This document shows, piece by piece, positions 1 through 12,404 of a stretch of DNA of 64,000 nucleotides. The notes beneath the pieces are model-generated. The model was given only the letters and a program-made list of their open reading frames with translations. It did not search any database and had not been told where the DNA came from. The number at the start of each line of letters is the position of its first letter. The first letter of the stretch is position 1. This DNA comes from Ypsolopha sequella (Eukaryota > Arthropoda > Insecta > Lepidoptera > Ypsolophidae), in NCBI GenBank assembly GCA_934047225.1, contig OW203985.1:10185501-10249500 (forward strand), written 5' to 3'. The position numbers and the translations under genes are program-made.

Positions 1-182
1 TTCGGGTTCCAAACTAACGCTCGACGAGATATTATTTCACTCTGCTCTCGGTGTGTTAATCTACCATAACCTGTATAAGGAATACCTGCTTCACCTATAA
101 TTATAGTTGGAACTGGTGGTGGTATCGCGTTGTACTTGGCGTCAATAAGTGCTACCCACTCCATGGAAATCAGGTTTCATTT

Positions 183-290
183 ATTATTCTGGAGGCGGCG
201 CGGCGCAGACTGAGGCGGAAGCCGCCATCATGTCCGTCCGCACTTTCCATCCGCCATCGCCTGCGCCTGCGCAACGCAACTACTAAACCT
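183..290. other. GC-rich patch, possible exon or CpG-rich promoter piece
   Basis: A GC-rich block stands out from AT-rich surroundings. On the plus strand an ATG in a favourable context (GCCGCCATCATG) opens only an 18-codon frame. On the minus strand a short frame starts from ATGATGGCGGC. No convincing splice pair is visible. It could be a non-coding first exon, a promoter patch or old transposon DNA. I cannot choose between these. Confidence 0.2.
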
Positions 291-423
291 TCTTTCTTTT
301 TACTTCTGCCTCTAATTTGTATTGGATTGATTTTGAAGAGCTCTATCGTACCTACATGTGTGATGTTATTTTGTACTTATAGGTTTTTCCGTACCTAAAA
401 GAGAAGAAATATTAAAAGTAGGT

Positions 424-520
424 TTATTGGAGCCTCAAGTCACGTAGTCAGATTCGTCACAAGTCAGATTCACGCACAAAGGGTTCCGTACACAATACGG
501 GTACGAAACCCTAAAATATA
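424..520 (+). repeat. B-family dispersed repeat, degraded fragment
   Basis: It carries the family hallmarks of a head like CAAGTCAGATTCACGCAC, AAGGGTTCCGTAC, and an end like GTACGAAACCCTAAAA, with the middle deleted. Compare the full copies at 7868-8170 and 58214-58967. Confidence 0.55.
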
Positions 521-654
521 ATAGTTACAAACAACAATAAAGATATCAAACATTGACGAAAACGAGTTTCTAAAATGGTAGCGCCTGGCAAACAATTCCA
601 GTGGCTTAATTTTGAAAAGGTTTTTTAATTTTTTTTTTTTTAGGGTATTTTCAT

Positions 655-1052
655 AATTTTAGAACATAGTTTTCATTATTTTGGTATATAATTTTTTTTT
701 TATGATTTTTTAAAGAATTGTCCGATGACCTTGTCATTTGAGAATTTTAGACATTATACTGATTGTGATGTGTGATTGCTTATAAAAAAAAGTGGTCTGT
801 CTCTGTCTGTCTACTCATCTGTCATCTAGCTGTCAAATTAATCTGAAGAAAATGATTATAAATTTATCTTGATAGCAAAGGACACATTTCTAAACAGCCA
901 TTACTCAAGTGACGTCACGCGAGGGCAAATGGAAGTTGCAGCCTTTTCGTAAAAATATTCATCATCATGAGGTTTTTTAGACCAAAATTTCGAAAATACG
1001 GCTTATTAAACCTAAATCTCGAAATGGTTTTCGAATTAACACACCTTAACAT
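655..1052 (+). repeat. H-family dispersed repeat, copy 1
   Basis: About 400 bp align along their whole length with 33867-34281. Shared landmarks include AAAGAATTGTCCGAT, GTCTGTCTACTCATCTGTCAT, TTGATAGCAAAGGACACATT, GGCAAATGGAAGTTGCAGC and AATTAACACACCTTAACATA. No shared coding frame is conserved, so this is a non-coding repeat of unknown class. Its middle contains a TGACGTCA palindrome near 911. Confidence 0.8.
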
Positions 1053-1149
1053 AATTTAATCTATGCCAATTCGGCATCTTCCGAGTGCGGAACCCCGTTA
1101 ATATCTTAAACGCTACATTTTTCCTGTAATCATTACGTTATTATTACCT

Positions 1150-1440
1150 ATTTTCATGATTTATTTTATATTTTAGGTCGTATTATTTGGGAGATAAGGA
1201 GGGGGACACGATAACGTTAAAAAAACGCTACTTTTTCGAGGCTGTTGCATGGGGGCACCCCCTAAAGTTTAATTTTTTTGAGTTTTTATTATTAGCCGCC
1301 ATAATAACATGTATAGTGTGAAAATTTCAAATGGCTAGCTGTAATGGCTGAACCTGTAGACCCGTGGATGGACAGACAGACAGACAAGCAGACGGACGGA
1401 CAGACAGGCTTAGTAAGGGTCCCGCTTGGCACCCATAAAA
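1150..1440 (+). repeat. B-family repeat, 3' half
   Basis: It contains the family 3' region: GGGAGATAAGGAGGGGG, ACGCTACTTTTTCGAGG, GTGAAAATTTCAAATGGCTA, a run of GACAGACA units, and TAGTAAGGGTCCCG...GCACCCATAAAAA. It matches the minus-strand copy at 48148-48480 most closely. Small open frames here come from the GACAGACA simple repeat and are not genes. Confidence 0.75.
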
Positions 1441-2096
1441 ATATCAGATCATATATATATCCCACCAAAAACATTTCATATAAAGTAGGTTGCCAAACCA
1501 AGACTCATTATAAGCTAATAACGCATTCACTGTTAAAAAGTTATCAGATCTGTTGTAGAGCCAAGCCCTACAAGGCCTAAATCTACAATCCCTAACTTTA
1601 AAGCCCTAACTCTACAAACCCTACATCTTGGTCAAGAAGTATGCCTTGGGGCAGTTTCGCTGCCGTTGCACAGATTATATGGTTTGTTGTGTCATGCAAT
1701 AGTTCCATGAAACCGCCAAGTTGTACTTTTTGAACAAGATGAGGGGTTTGTTGAGTTAGGGCTTGTAGATTTAGGCCTTGTAGAGTTATGAAATGAAATG
1801 AAAAAAAAAAAATGTAATATGGGTACATTATATACACTAATCAGTCAGGTTTAAGGTAAAATAATACAAAAAAACAATAGTACCTAAATAATAATAAAGG
1901 GAAATTAAAATAAAAAAAAAGTTTGGCCTTCTTAAACTTGTAGAATTCTCGGAGATTTATAGGTTTTGCGATTTTTTTCAGAAATCTGAGGTTATCTATG
2001 GAAATAGTTGTTAGATTCTAATGAACGTATATATTTTCTGAATCTAGATAAAATTGTATTTCCAAACGAAAATAAATAATAATGATAATAATTAAG

Positions 2097-2345
2097 CGTA
2101 GGGATGTGACGACCCCATCGCCCTCTTGTACGTCCAGTGCAATCAGTCACCGCAGGGCGGCTTGTGGCGAGCCGATGGTGAGTGGCGACACCACGGACCC
2201 TACCTACAGGGGACACTATCACACATGCGCTTACACACACACATACACACAGAAACACACCCCCCGCCTCTGCGCTTGCCTTAACCAGCTGGCCAGAGTG
2301 GAGATGCAAGAGCGGAACCTATGCTCCAGGTTGGAAGTGTAAAAT
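2097..2345. other. GC-rich unclassified block with CA microsatellite
   Basis: A sharply GC-richer block has a (CA)n run at about 2228-2256. A plus frame reads to a stop at 2342. Its composition and sharp edges suggest a fragment of a retroelement, but no diagnostic motif is visible, so I do not name one. Confidence 0.35.
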
Positions 2346-2654
2346 GTCATAACGCCGGGGGCACTTGACTGTATAAGGATCTTGCGCCCCGCAGACTCAC
2401 CTCTCGACAACCTTAGCTGCTTATATAGTGTTGACTATATAAGCAACCGCCCGTGACTGAAAAGTGTACCTACATAACAATAATAAATAACGATAAAGAA
2501 AATCCTACATCGCGCACAAGCCTACTTTTGGCTTTTTACTTTATATGTATGCAATAATATATACATTATATATATATGTATGTATAAGTATCTATACATA
2601 TGTAGGTATAAATAAATAAATTTAATAAAAAAATATAATTAATAAAAACAATAA

Positions 2655-2830
2655 CACTTATTATTATTATTATTAAAAATTCTTTATTGCACAAATAAAA
2701 ACATGTACATAGGCGAGCTTAATGCTAATTAGCATTTTCTTCCAGCTAACCTTTGGTGATGTAGAACTTGTCAAGGGTAGTGCTTCGATGAGGAAAAAGT
2801 ATTATGACTAGTATTAATTTTAACTAAAAT
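2655..2830 (-). mobile_element. LINE 3' end fragment with (AAT)n tail
   Basis: Read on the minus strand, the segment ends in TTTGTGCAATAAAG followed by an (AAT)n tail at about 2658-2676. The same layout ends the LINE at 12442-15300. The inner text, TTTTCTTCCAGCTAACCTTTGG on the plus strand, resembles the 3' UTR of that LINE (TTTCTTCCAGCCAACCTTTGG near 12560). Only 3' untranslated sequence remains. Confidence 0.6.
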
Positions 2831-3394
2831 TAATATATACGTTAAATACATAATAGGTAACTTATAATCAAATACATATACTACATCTATATCCTAATAA
2901 ATTACTGAAGGTAGGGGCAAAATTCGGTTGGAAGAATTGTATTTTTATTTATTTGTTTACTTTTTATGTATTAAAATTTTATTTTTGTTATACAAAAATA
3001 ATTTTAGCTTGTTTCCCCATCTCTCTGACGACATGCATATAAATGTAACATAATTTGTATCTGGAAAATTTTATTGTATCTATTTAGTTGTTTCGTTTTA
3101 GTCAAAATCATGTCTCGAATCCACTCAATAGGTTAATAATATTATACGGGGTAAACAGACTGCTACTTTTAAATAAAACTAAATATTCTACCGATCATAC
3201 TGGACCACTTTTCACAAAAAACATACCCGCGCAAACCGTTGGTTTAGGAAATATTTGAGTTCCAAACACAAATGCGTGAACCCTAACGCACCGAGATACG
3301 AGCGTTTTTGAGGCAGCCAGCGTCATCGTCCGTGAAACAGCTGTTGCCGGTGTGTGAAAACCATTTTTCTATTTAGGGATCCGTTTGCGAAATA

Positions 3395-3700
3395 TTAAGC
3401 TCAGTAGCTTAGCGCAAAGTGCATAACTTAACTTTGTTATTCTTGTTTTAAAGTTGAAAAGCATTTTGGTCTGTGGTATTTGACGCCAATAGTTCAGTAT
3501 TAGTGAGGTTTATAAAGCAAGAGTTTGATATTGTATACACAATTAGTCATGATCTTTTCTAAACCAACTTTAAATGCTGTTTAACTTTGTTTGGACAAGA
3601 TCATGACTAATTGTGCATTAAATTTCAAACTCATGCTTTATACTGATAACTATTGGCAACAACTGACACATACCAAAATCTTTTTCAATTTTTAAACGGT
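3395..3700. repeat. G-family palindromic repeat, copy 1
   Basis: This is an imperfect inverted repeat. GACGCCAATAGTTCAGTAT and TTATAAAGCAAGAG on the left pair with CTCATGCTTTATACTG and ACTATTGGCAACA on the right, around AATTAGTCATGATC / GATCATGACTAATT. The left flank GCGCAAAGTGCATAACTTAA is shared with 62655-63205. No coding capacity, so probably a MITE or foldback. Confidence 0.7.
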
Positions 3701-4471
3701 TGTTTTTTTAATATGTGAAAAAATTTACGGTAGTAGTTTGTATAACGAAGTTAAAATGAAAACTATCACAGTTAAGTAGGCTTTACAAGTTACCAGTACA
3801 GATCGCGCCAAACTTTTAGTCCCCTTTAAACACGGGGCGATTCGCATCGGCAGGAACAAACTGTATGGGCCGTTTTTCGGAAGAATACTTCCGAGTGGAC
3901 TAGAAGTTTGGCGCGCCATAAATCTTTCGTTACTCTATTTTCATTTATTTCCAAACCACCGAAGCATTCCTTTTTTTTAATTCTAGTCACTACATCTTCT
4001 TTCAGGCCGCTACGATCCCATTTATGTCTTTATTTAATTTTTTTTTAATTCATTATTGTTACAAAAAATAAAGTTATAAAGTAAAGGACAAAGTCAATAA
4101 ATTCAAAACTTGTATGCGTAAAATTTATATTCAAAAATAGTGCCTACATCATTCATCATTTTGCACGAAGTTTCATTTAAAAATTTTTAATACAATGAAA
4201 CAATGTAGAAGTTATTCATTTTACTTCTGCCAAAATACAAAGTTATGACGTCACTTCTGAGTATTTTCATACAAAAATCGTTTTTGACGTTTCCTAAAGG
4301 GTTGTTGATTTGACTGATAGTCATCATCCCTGTTTTGTAAGTGGAGTTTATTTATGTTATGAAGGAAAAAATATATAAGTGATACCTTTTGTCTACTTCT
4401 TCCATATTTTATCACGTAAAAGGTTTCTCACCTTTTACATGATGAAATTATTTAACGTTAATTATATATAG

Positions 4472-4532
4472 GTATATAATCACGACAGGAATCCCCGAGG
4501 AGGTGCCGGAGGTGTTCCGAGAGTGAACTGTG
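4472..4532 (+). repeat. short dispersed repeat, inverted partner at 33.5 kb
   Basis: The stretch around CACGACAGGAATCCCCGAGG and GGTGTTCCGAGAGTGAACTG recurs on the minus strand at 33529-33590. It is too short to classify. Confidence 0.55.
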
Positions 4533-5640
4533 AAATGCAACCATGTTTCACCGTCGATTATTACGTTACTTCTTTTAGAGGAATCATAAGTTATTACACG
4601 AACTCTTATCATGACAAAAAACACTATAGTATACCCTTTTCAATAGGCACTGCAATAAACAGTTTGAATTTATTCTCTGACAAACTGAGGACTTCTTTTG
4701 GAAGTTTACTGTAAAATCTTATACCATGTTCTACGAAAGAGATACTTAATTTGACAAGTCTGACTTTTGGAAAGTATAATATTTCGGGTTTCTATAGTGC
4801 GGTGCCCGCCAAGCCTCGGGAAAGTATTGATCCTTTTTCTGACATATCCAATAACTCGAGTGTGAGTTAATTGACTATTGATTAAAGTTCTTGTAGTATA
4901 CTGCGAGTAAGTAGCTGTACTAACGTACTAATGCGCAGACGCATTGAAAAATAATACCGGATGTTTGCCACAGATAAACGAAACGTGAATGAGGACTTTG
5001 TTACGTTCTTCTATTTGCATTGATAAACTCTAGAACATTAATTTTATTAAAATATTAAAGTTGAATAAAACTTAAAACTTGGGATTTGATTGTAGTCAAA
5101 TAAGTCTTTTGATTTTGATTACACGACACCTATAATAAATACCTTATACTTTTTTAGATTGTGATGTGAACGCATGTTTAATTACCAGCGTTAATATTAT
5201 AATTCATTTCATTTCATCTTGAGTCTGCGATGGAGCAGTAGGTACAGAGATAGCGAGTAGAACTGTCCGATCGTTTCAGTTGATGATAGGAGCTTATATA
5301 ACATAACAGAAAGAGATAAACGCTTCGTTGGCACCAATAGCAATATTTTTAATTAACTAACCAATATCAGCTGAGCATTATGTAATACCAACTCTAGAAT
5401 TAAGGCGCTACGGAAAAAAAATCGACACTTTGAGAACTTGCATATCTACTTCAGTAAATAATGTATTAATTTGATAAAATAGTATATTCTTTTTGGAATC
5501 TTTTTCTAGGGATCTGTTAAAACAGAAACGCGATTGGAGAAATTCGGCTCGATAGAAATATTTATTGAAATGAGGTCGTTTTCGACACCAATTCTCCTGG
5601 TTTGACAATTTAGAATGACATATGACTAGCAATTATATTT
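4533..5640. other. AT-rich spacer, nothing recognised
   Basis: I see no coding frame with gene-like features, no RNA gene and no clear repeat. Short open frames near 4523-4714 and 5408-5632 lack any recognisable motif. Confidence 0.5.
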
Positions 5641-5644
5641 TATT

Positions 5645-5826
5645 AGATGGGTTTTAACAGTATTTAGGACCTGGTTAAACGAAATTTTCATAGCAACTTT
5701 AGTACATTTTATATTAATAAAAAACCGACTTTTTGCTGCTTTTCCACGAATCCGTCCCTCTCGCACTGAGGGTTTTTCGCATATGGAGTAACAGGGACGC
5801 TAAAACTTTTACAGATCGCCTTAAGG
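5645..5826 (-). repeat. J-family TTAA-type repeat fragment
   Basis: Read on the minus strand it starts TTAAGGCGATCTGTAAAAG and continues through TCAGTGCGAGAGGGACGGAT. The plus-strand copy at 29352-29530 matches along its length. A longer relative with both ends is at 47711-48137 and 51311-51726. No protein is encoded. Confidence 0.75.
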
Positions 5827-6439
5827 GGCTTGTTGAATGGACGATTGTCTCGCATGGTTCATTCCATTCATGGAGCAATCGTTGCCGGTGACCTTAGTCG
5901 TACGTACCCTGTTTATTTTGTAAGCAACAACCATTTGTAAGACCCTATATTTGCTCAAATTATAGAAGTCTCAATTCGTGATCGTGATGTCATAATGTAG
6001 TTCTTCGTTTCTTGGTTGTGACTACGAAATAAGACAAACTTACTCGTTCGTGTATTTCGTTTAAAGATTTTAGAGACAACGATTGAATTTTAGTACAAAC
6101 TTTATAATTATCTATAATTTATGGCTACATTCTAAGTTAATTTTGCTGTTTTTAAGTTGTCAGTCAATTTGTATCTACCTGTTCTCTTGTGATTGCTCGA
6201 TCCCGCTCTGCTCTAGGGTGACATTTTAAGTTGTGATTAAGACGTTACTGACTTGTCATGTTTGACCCATTGATTAGTCTTTTGCAGTGGCTGTTACAGC
6301 CACGAACTCCCTACCCATTTTACTACAATCAACCTGAAGAACATAGGCTCTAAAGGTAGTTGGGGATAAACTGCCGCCGCGTTTCGATGTCATGCATACC
6401 GATGATGGTGTAGATTCTTCTTGTTTTAATTGAAGGCAA

Positions 6440-6640
6440 TTACAGCAATTCCACGTAGCGGTTGGTAGGCCGGGCAGGGGCTCGGTGCGGCGCGGGACGG
6501 TGAGGCGGACGACCTTCCATGAGGCCGTCCGTCCGCCGCCGCCCGCGTCCTCCACCGCCAGCCCTCCTCCGCACCGCAGCGATGACGTGCTAGCGCTACG
6601 AGTGAGCCATCCTCGACGGTTATTACGACTTGCAATGAAT
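6440..6640. other. GC-rich putative coding exon, strand unresolved
   Basis: The block is open in at least one frame on each strand. On plus, an acceptor-like GGCAATTACAG ends at about 6442 and a donor-like CTACGA|GTGAGC lies near 6602, with an open frame (...SSTASPPPHRSDDVLALR) between them. On minus, an open frame of about 80 codons runs to a donor-like TCATCG|GTATGC near 6401. GC-rich DNA is often open by chance, so I call it only a candidate exon with no assigned function. Confidence 0.3.
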
Positions 6641-7867
6641 TCAGGAAGCTGGTACTATCAATGCGACATCCTGATTAAAGGATTATTCATGAATTTTCAG
6701 ATTCACAAAACTAATTTCAATACCATTGCCATCTACAGATGCATAAATTAGAAAAGTAATGTTTTTATAGGAGAGGAGTCTCAAAGAAATCATATCGTAA
6801 ATTATTTTTATGGTGCAATGCTATGGTTCGCTTCAAAAGCAAAAGTAGCAGTGACAGACGAGAGAGGACCGGGCGCGGACTCCATACTTTACCGGGCCAA
6901 TGACTCCACTCCTCATTGCCAGTAGAGCGTAACTGCTTTTCTTGTACCATTTGATTTTGAACTTCATATCTGATCTGTGCAGATACTATTTTTCTCTATT
7001 CTATACGTTTTTAAGCCTAATCCCATAACTTTGTAAGAAAGAAAAGTGTATAAGATTGTTGTATTATTCAATTGATATGTTTTGAATGTTCTAGTGACTG
7101 CAACTATTTATATTAATTCAAATCTTGAATAATTATTTTGTTCTCTTTAGTGTTTTCAAAACTGTACGCCTAAAATCAGATGCAGATTATAATAAACCGA
7201 AATAGTATCTTAGCTCCGTAACATTATTGTGGCTGCATTCATACATATAATTACAATTTCTTTGATAATAGACCCCTACCTCCTACACGCAACGAAAAGT
7301 CGGATAAATTTTTGCAAGAGCTGAATCGTTTCCCACACTTTAGGAACGTTTCTGAGAAACCTCGTGGCTATTACAGAATTAAGGAGAGTTGTTTTGTTTA
7401 ATAATATCTACTCGACTACGGTTACAATAAGAAGCAGGATTAGGATATCATAAAGAAGACTGAAATCCTGTTTGGAAGTAAATAATATCTTTCTTTAAAC
7501 TTTTTGTCATTATTACCTCAACCTCATAAGGACATTTAAGGACAGATCCGGGGTAACTGTAAATTAAAAGTTACATACAGGGTTTATATAACATAGCCAC
7601 TAGCAAAATATAACCGCCAATTCCGTGTTTTTTTCAACAGCAAATCAGCCCAAATCGTATGTATGGCTTCGCTGATATAACTCACAATCTGGATTGAAGG
7701 ATCCATTTGGAAATCCTAGCAAAAGAATGGAGAAGATTTTGTGAAATAATTTAAAAGGATTCCTTATATTTGTAAAAGATATATCAAGATATTTGAACTG
7801 TGCTAAGTAATATAAGTCGTATGACATCATCGATATGTACATTTGTCGTTGCGTAACACAAAAAAAT

Positions 7868-8170
7868 CGGCCAAGTGCGAGTCGGACTCGCGCACGAAGG
7901 GTTCCGTACCAATATCTATAAAAACGGCAAAAAAATCACGTTTATTGTATGGGAGTCCCCTTAAATATTTATTTTATTCTGTTTTTTATTATTTGTTGTT
8001 ATAGCGGCAACAGAAATACATCATCTGTGAAAATTTCAACTGTCTAACTATCACGGTTCATGAGATACAGCCTGGTGACAGACGGACAGATCGACGGACA
8101 GACAGACGGACTGCGGAGTCTTAGTAATAGGGTCCCGTTGTTTACCCTTTGGGTACGGAGCCCTAAAAAG
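7868..8170 (+). repeat. B-family repeat, complete short copy
   Basis: It starts CGGCCAAGTGCGAGTCGGAC, continues GCACGAAGGGTTCCGTACC, has GTGAAAATTTCAACTGTCTA and GACAGACGGAC runs in the middle, and ends GGGTACGGAGCCCTAAAAA. At 303 bp this is the cleanest short copy here. I recall this sequence as common in moths and butterflies. No terminal inverted repeats are visible and the A-rich end would suit a retroposon, but the class is unresolved. Confidence 0.85.
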
Positions 8171-8599
8171 ATCATGATTATAGTGCTATTGCAAAAAAAA
8201 TTAAGACTTAGCAGAAACTTTACTCCCTCTTATACTTGAAATGGTCGGTGATTTTAAACCCCAAACCCTCCTTATAGGAGTATAGTCGTGATTGAATGCT
8301 GCTTTCCTTTTGTTGGTTGTATAAACACTTTATTATGTTCTCTCGTTGATACATTAACGTCAGCCATACTACGCCTCTTCCACAATCTTCATATGGAATC
8401 TGCCTACTACTGGTATTCTCGCCCACATTGTCATATAACCTAAGTTTGGTCATTGCATTGCCTATCTTCTATCCTGTTCGTTTTATCTTTTCTATTTTCA
8501 CGATAATTGAGGTTTATATGCTGTCTTAGATTAAGTGTTTTTCGATTCCTTATATGAATTTTATAGCAAGTAGTGGTAATGTAGGGAGGAGTAGTGATT

Positions 8600-8725
8600 T
8601 ACGCCATCATCGGCGGCGTCGCGGCTAGGTGCGGCCATGTGGGCGAACAGGCCAGCCGCCGCCCACGCACCGCCCGCGATCGCGCACGCGTCTAAGCGAA
8701 TTCCGAGCCCACCGGAGCTCAGCGT
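8600..8725 (-). other. GC-rich patch, possible first exon
   Basis: On the minus strand an ATG in good context (CCCACATGGCCGC) opens MAAPSRDAADDG before a weak donor-like GGC|GTAAAT. The same frame is also open upstream of the ATG. It could be a 5' exon, a promoter patch or chance. No homology is recognised. Confidence 0.22.
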
Positions 8726-8729
8726 CCCA

Positions 8730-11230
8730 CACCTGTATTCTTTAACACTCCACGACTAGTTTCACCTAGGTCCACCGCCTCTGCTCGTTCTAATCTCTTA
8801 ACTATGCGTGTTCCTCGCACAATGTCGCAAGTCGGTGTCATTTAGATTTAGCTCAATTTTCTCTTAAGTATTTAAGTCAGCAATGAACTTTGCTTGAGGA
8901 TTATCTATGGATTGACTAGCATCATTTCCTTTACATTTATGCTATTCGATAAAAAATCTTCTAACTTAGCTAATTTTAAATCTGCAATATTATCTTGTTT
9001 TAGTACCTACCCGTACATCTATTTTTACGCGCGGATGATTCTTGAAAATGAATGATTATTCAATTCTAAAATCGTTTGATGTTGCTCTCGCCCCCTTCTT
9101 TTGTGTTAAGTAATTTATAATATTTTACTCCTGATCTTTTCACAAAATGACAACATTTTTCGTTTAATTTGTAATGAAATGTATATTTTAAGGTGTAAAA
9201 GTCTGGTTTCAGTAATAACGTGTGGTTTCCGCATAGTAAACAACAACTTATTATCTCAGCTGCGATATAAATACTTTAGGTGTTTGTGAGGTCCTGATGG
9301 CTTTGATCTCAATAAAACTATGCACACATCTTAAGATACTTATGTTTCCCTTTCCCGCACCGCTTTCCGACCCATCTCTCATCAAGAGGTGTGAGATGGC
9401 GAGATATTCAAACGGGAATTTGTGAAATGGTTTCAGGTAAAAACTGTTTTCCATGAAACGGTAGCTATTTATTTATATAAAAGTGTATAAACTTAGTCTT
9501 CTTTACATGAACGACGTCTGTATTTCTCTCTTTTTAATTTCCAGTATAGATAAAAATTGAACAAATTATAAAACTGCGTAAAAACGAGGCAATATTCATG
9601 ATATCCTGACGGTTAATATGGTGGTGTTTCATCAAATTTTGCTTTTTGGGCTGTATAGAGACGTAGCTAGATGTCGCTAGATATATATATATTTTTTAAT
9701 AATAATAATACTTGTGACAAAAATATGAAGAAAATAAGCTGTTGACTTCACAATCAGTTTTTACCTTTTGTATGAACCTTAAGAAAAACCCAGGCGTGAA
9801 GGAGCTATAGATTGGTGATGTACGTACTTCACATAGTTCTACGCATGCAATGATAAAGTATTTCATGTAGGCAAATAGTTAAAATAATGAAAAACAAACA
9901 ATTTGATTTCTTCTATGAATTGGGTTTAATCGTATTATATTTGTTTCACGTGATGACGTAAGATTTGTCATTATGTGGCTGATCTTGTAAAATGGGTTAA
10001 GACCCGCTTTCCGTTAATAGTGTTTAACTTCTATTCCTACTTGTTTTATTTCTTATAATCATGGTTATAAAATGAAAACACTTCCTTGGATATTTTTGCT
10101 GCTATGTATGAAAATGGGATTTTAAGAGTTAATCAAATATCTTGTGTATAAATCGACCTTGAAAAATAAAAATTCGATACGGTAGAGCAATTTTTATAAC
10201 GGATTCGTAATAAGGAGCTATCTACAAGTTCGGCGCCCTAGTCAACTCTCTGGGCTAAATCAGCAATAAGTGAACAAGAAAAAATACACTGTTTACTTCT
10301 GCCTTGCAACTTTAATACTAAAATGAATGATGTCCTTTTGGCCCTCGGAAACCCAACAGCGTTCCCTCCCTGTATTTTTCAAGCGTAATCGAAGAATGAG
10401 GAGTTAACGGTAATAGCAACAATTTCTTAAACTCGACTTACATTCTTATTAGATCCCACAAAAACGTTTCCTCTTCTTTAGGGCTTTAAAGGGAGTTATG
10501 AGATGACCAATTATCATCGTCCATACCGGTATTATTTTCTGAAATATCTGGCAACACTAGCTATATGTAACTGTTGTTGGGAGACTTCCTTTGTGACTAC
10601 ATCGTCGATGAATGAAATTTCATATTTTGCAGACTCAGTAATAATTTTTGCTCTCCGTGTATTTGTCATGTTTTTTTCCCTTTCGACTCTGTTAACTTCT
10701 ATTGGACAATTTGATGTTTTTTGAACTTCCGGCACTTACCTAAATTCCATGTGAGTCTCCAAGATATACACCTGAAAAAGAAGAGATAATTATTTTACGT
10801 ATTGCAGGGCACAATTCCAAGGGAATCCTGTAAAAGACCGTAAATAAGGTTACAGAAATAGAAAACTAATAACGAGCAGTAGCGGTGGCTATGGTTACGT
10901 ATCACACGCAGATAAGACTGAATAAACACATGGGTTTAACGGCTGTTTCAAAGTTATGAAGGTCAGCGAGTTGAATATGGGCAAGAAAACGTTCATTTGA
11001 TATAAAATTATCCATGATGAATGAATAAACAATTCCGCGTTCATAACGTAATCAATGAGTTGTATGTAGGCAAGAGTCCGAGCCGAATGTCGAGCTCATT
11101 GATCGATCGGATCTACAGGCACCACTACAAACACGCTTGTCTATCTGTACAGAAAGCTCACGCGCAAACAAAACCGGATGACGCTCACCAATGCGCGGTT
11201 TTATGTGTGCGTGCGTGAGTAAAGGATTTC
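8730..11230. other. AT-rich spacer, nothing recognised
   Basis: Scattered short open frames such as 9251-9454 and 10503-10735 are low-complexity and unlike coding sequence. No tRNA, LINE motif or clear inverted repeat was seen. Confidence 0.45.
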
Positions 11231-11272
11231 CTACCGTCCCGCATCCCGCGGCCTTCTCCCCTGCTGCTGCAG

Positions 11273-11362
11273 ACCTGTTGCGCTGCTACCGGAGTTACGC
11301 CGCATAGTTAGTTACCCAGACTTGATGTGCGCTCGCTCTGCGTGGCAGTGTTGCCATACAAG
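11273..11362 (+). CDS. candidate internal coding exon, function unknown
   Basis: A pyrimidine-rich tract (CCTTCTCCCCTGCTGCTGCAG) ends at 11272 and looks like a strong 3' splice site. The following 90 bp end in ACAAG before GTAAAT, a good donor. Between them one frame is open and reads PVALLPELRRIVSYPD then LMCARSAWQCC. The other two frames have stops. The GC content exceeds the flanks. No protein family is recognised, and neighbouring exons are not visible. It could also be a chance pairing in a GC-rich patch. Confidence 0.28.
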
Positions 11363-12117
11363 GTAAATTTGATTTATTCACATTCAGTCAAGAGACAAAC
11401 TCTTTTTAAACTGTTTCGGGGCACCCATCATATGTACAATTGCGAGCGCAGGTCGGTCAGTATGAGAACGAGAAGACAGTTTCATAAACAGGGTAGTTGG
11501 AATTTATTTGATATCACTCTCCGAGTCTCCAGTATGAAATTGGATGTATTAATAAGAATCACCTCATGTACGGTTAACAAAAGAGTTAAAACCAGGCCCA
11601 GCACAAACACTTTGATCCTAAGACGAGACAAGTGATAATGAGATGAGGTACTCGTAAGTATTTGCGCTTTGCTTGGTTACTTATTTCTTTTGTTTTGTTT
11701 ATGAGATTTAATTTTTATATATAGATTAGATTAGAGCATTGACGCAGTTGATGCGCAAAACGGAATAATATTGAGGTACTCATCACACGCAATACGGAAT
11801 GCATCCAGAGGCGCGTTCGGATACACGAACATCGCATCCGTTGAATGGTAATCATAACGTGCATTCACAAAGTAAGGTTCTGTTTGTTATTAGTTTCGGT
11901 ATTGATCTAGCTGAAATGTAGTATTTTTGCGTACTATATATTTCTTCACGATACGCAGACCCAAAATACAGTACAATATTATAGTAGATATGGCTGGCAA
12001 CACAGGGATTGAAAACAGTACTAGGCCAAAATTTTCGTTGCAACGAAATAATTCCAAATGGTTTGTTGCTATAACTCCTTTAGTAATTAACCCTGAGCTA
12101 ATAAACGTCGCGTCGTT

Positions 12118-12169
12118 AGCGGATGGAAATCTGTGGTCTCTGCCTACCCCTCTGGGAGACAGCCGTGAG
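12118..12169 (+). mobile_element. LINE-like tail motif interrupted by a MITE
   Basis: GGAAATCTGTGGTCTCTGCC and the following TACCCCTCTGGGAGAC also occur at about 61735-61785 (plus) and, reversed, at 24942-24992. I recall this as a recurrent lepidopteran LINE end, translating like WKSVVSAY-x-S-x-RQA. The MITE at 12170-12404 is inserted directly after GACAGCCGTGAG. Confidence 0.45.
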
Positions 12170-12404
12170 CAGTGGCGTGCACAGAACTTTTTGCTGGAAA
12201 AGCAAACAATTGGTCAAGAACAACAATAAAAAAAATTAAATATCACTTTGAAAAAAAAAGTTTGTATAGGAAATTTTCACTCTAGGGTAGACATTGTCTA
12301 CCCTGGCGTCATACAAATTTTTTTTTTCAAAGTTTTTTTTTTTTTTATTGTTGTTCTTGACCAATTGTTTGCTTTTCCAGCAAAAAGTTCTGTGCACGCC
12401 ACTG
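12170..12404. mobile_element. A-family hAT-like MITE with 8-bp target duplication
   Basis: This 235-bp element is almost entirely an inverted repeat. It begins CAGTGGCGTGCACAGAAC and ends with the complement. The flanks are GCCGTGAG (12162-12169) and GGCGTGAG (12405-12412), a 7/8 match. A CAG...CTG terminus plus an 8-bp duplication is the hAT pattern. Related copies are 43395-46209 (interrupted) and 63738-63919 (left end lost). It encodes nothing, so mobility would need a transposase supplied from elsewhere. Confidence 0.88.

Noticed and set aside
1368..1410. GACAGACA and GTCTGTCT runs as separate microsatellite loci
   Set aside because: They recur at the same internal position in B-family copies and belong to that repeat.
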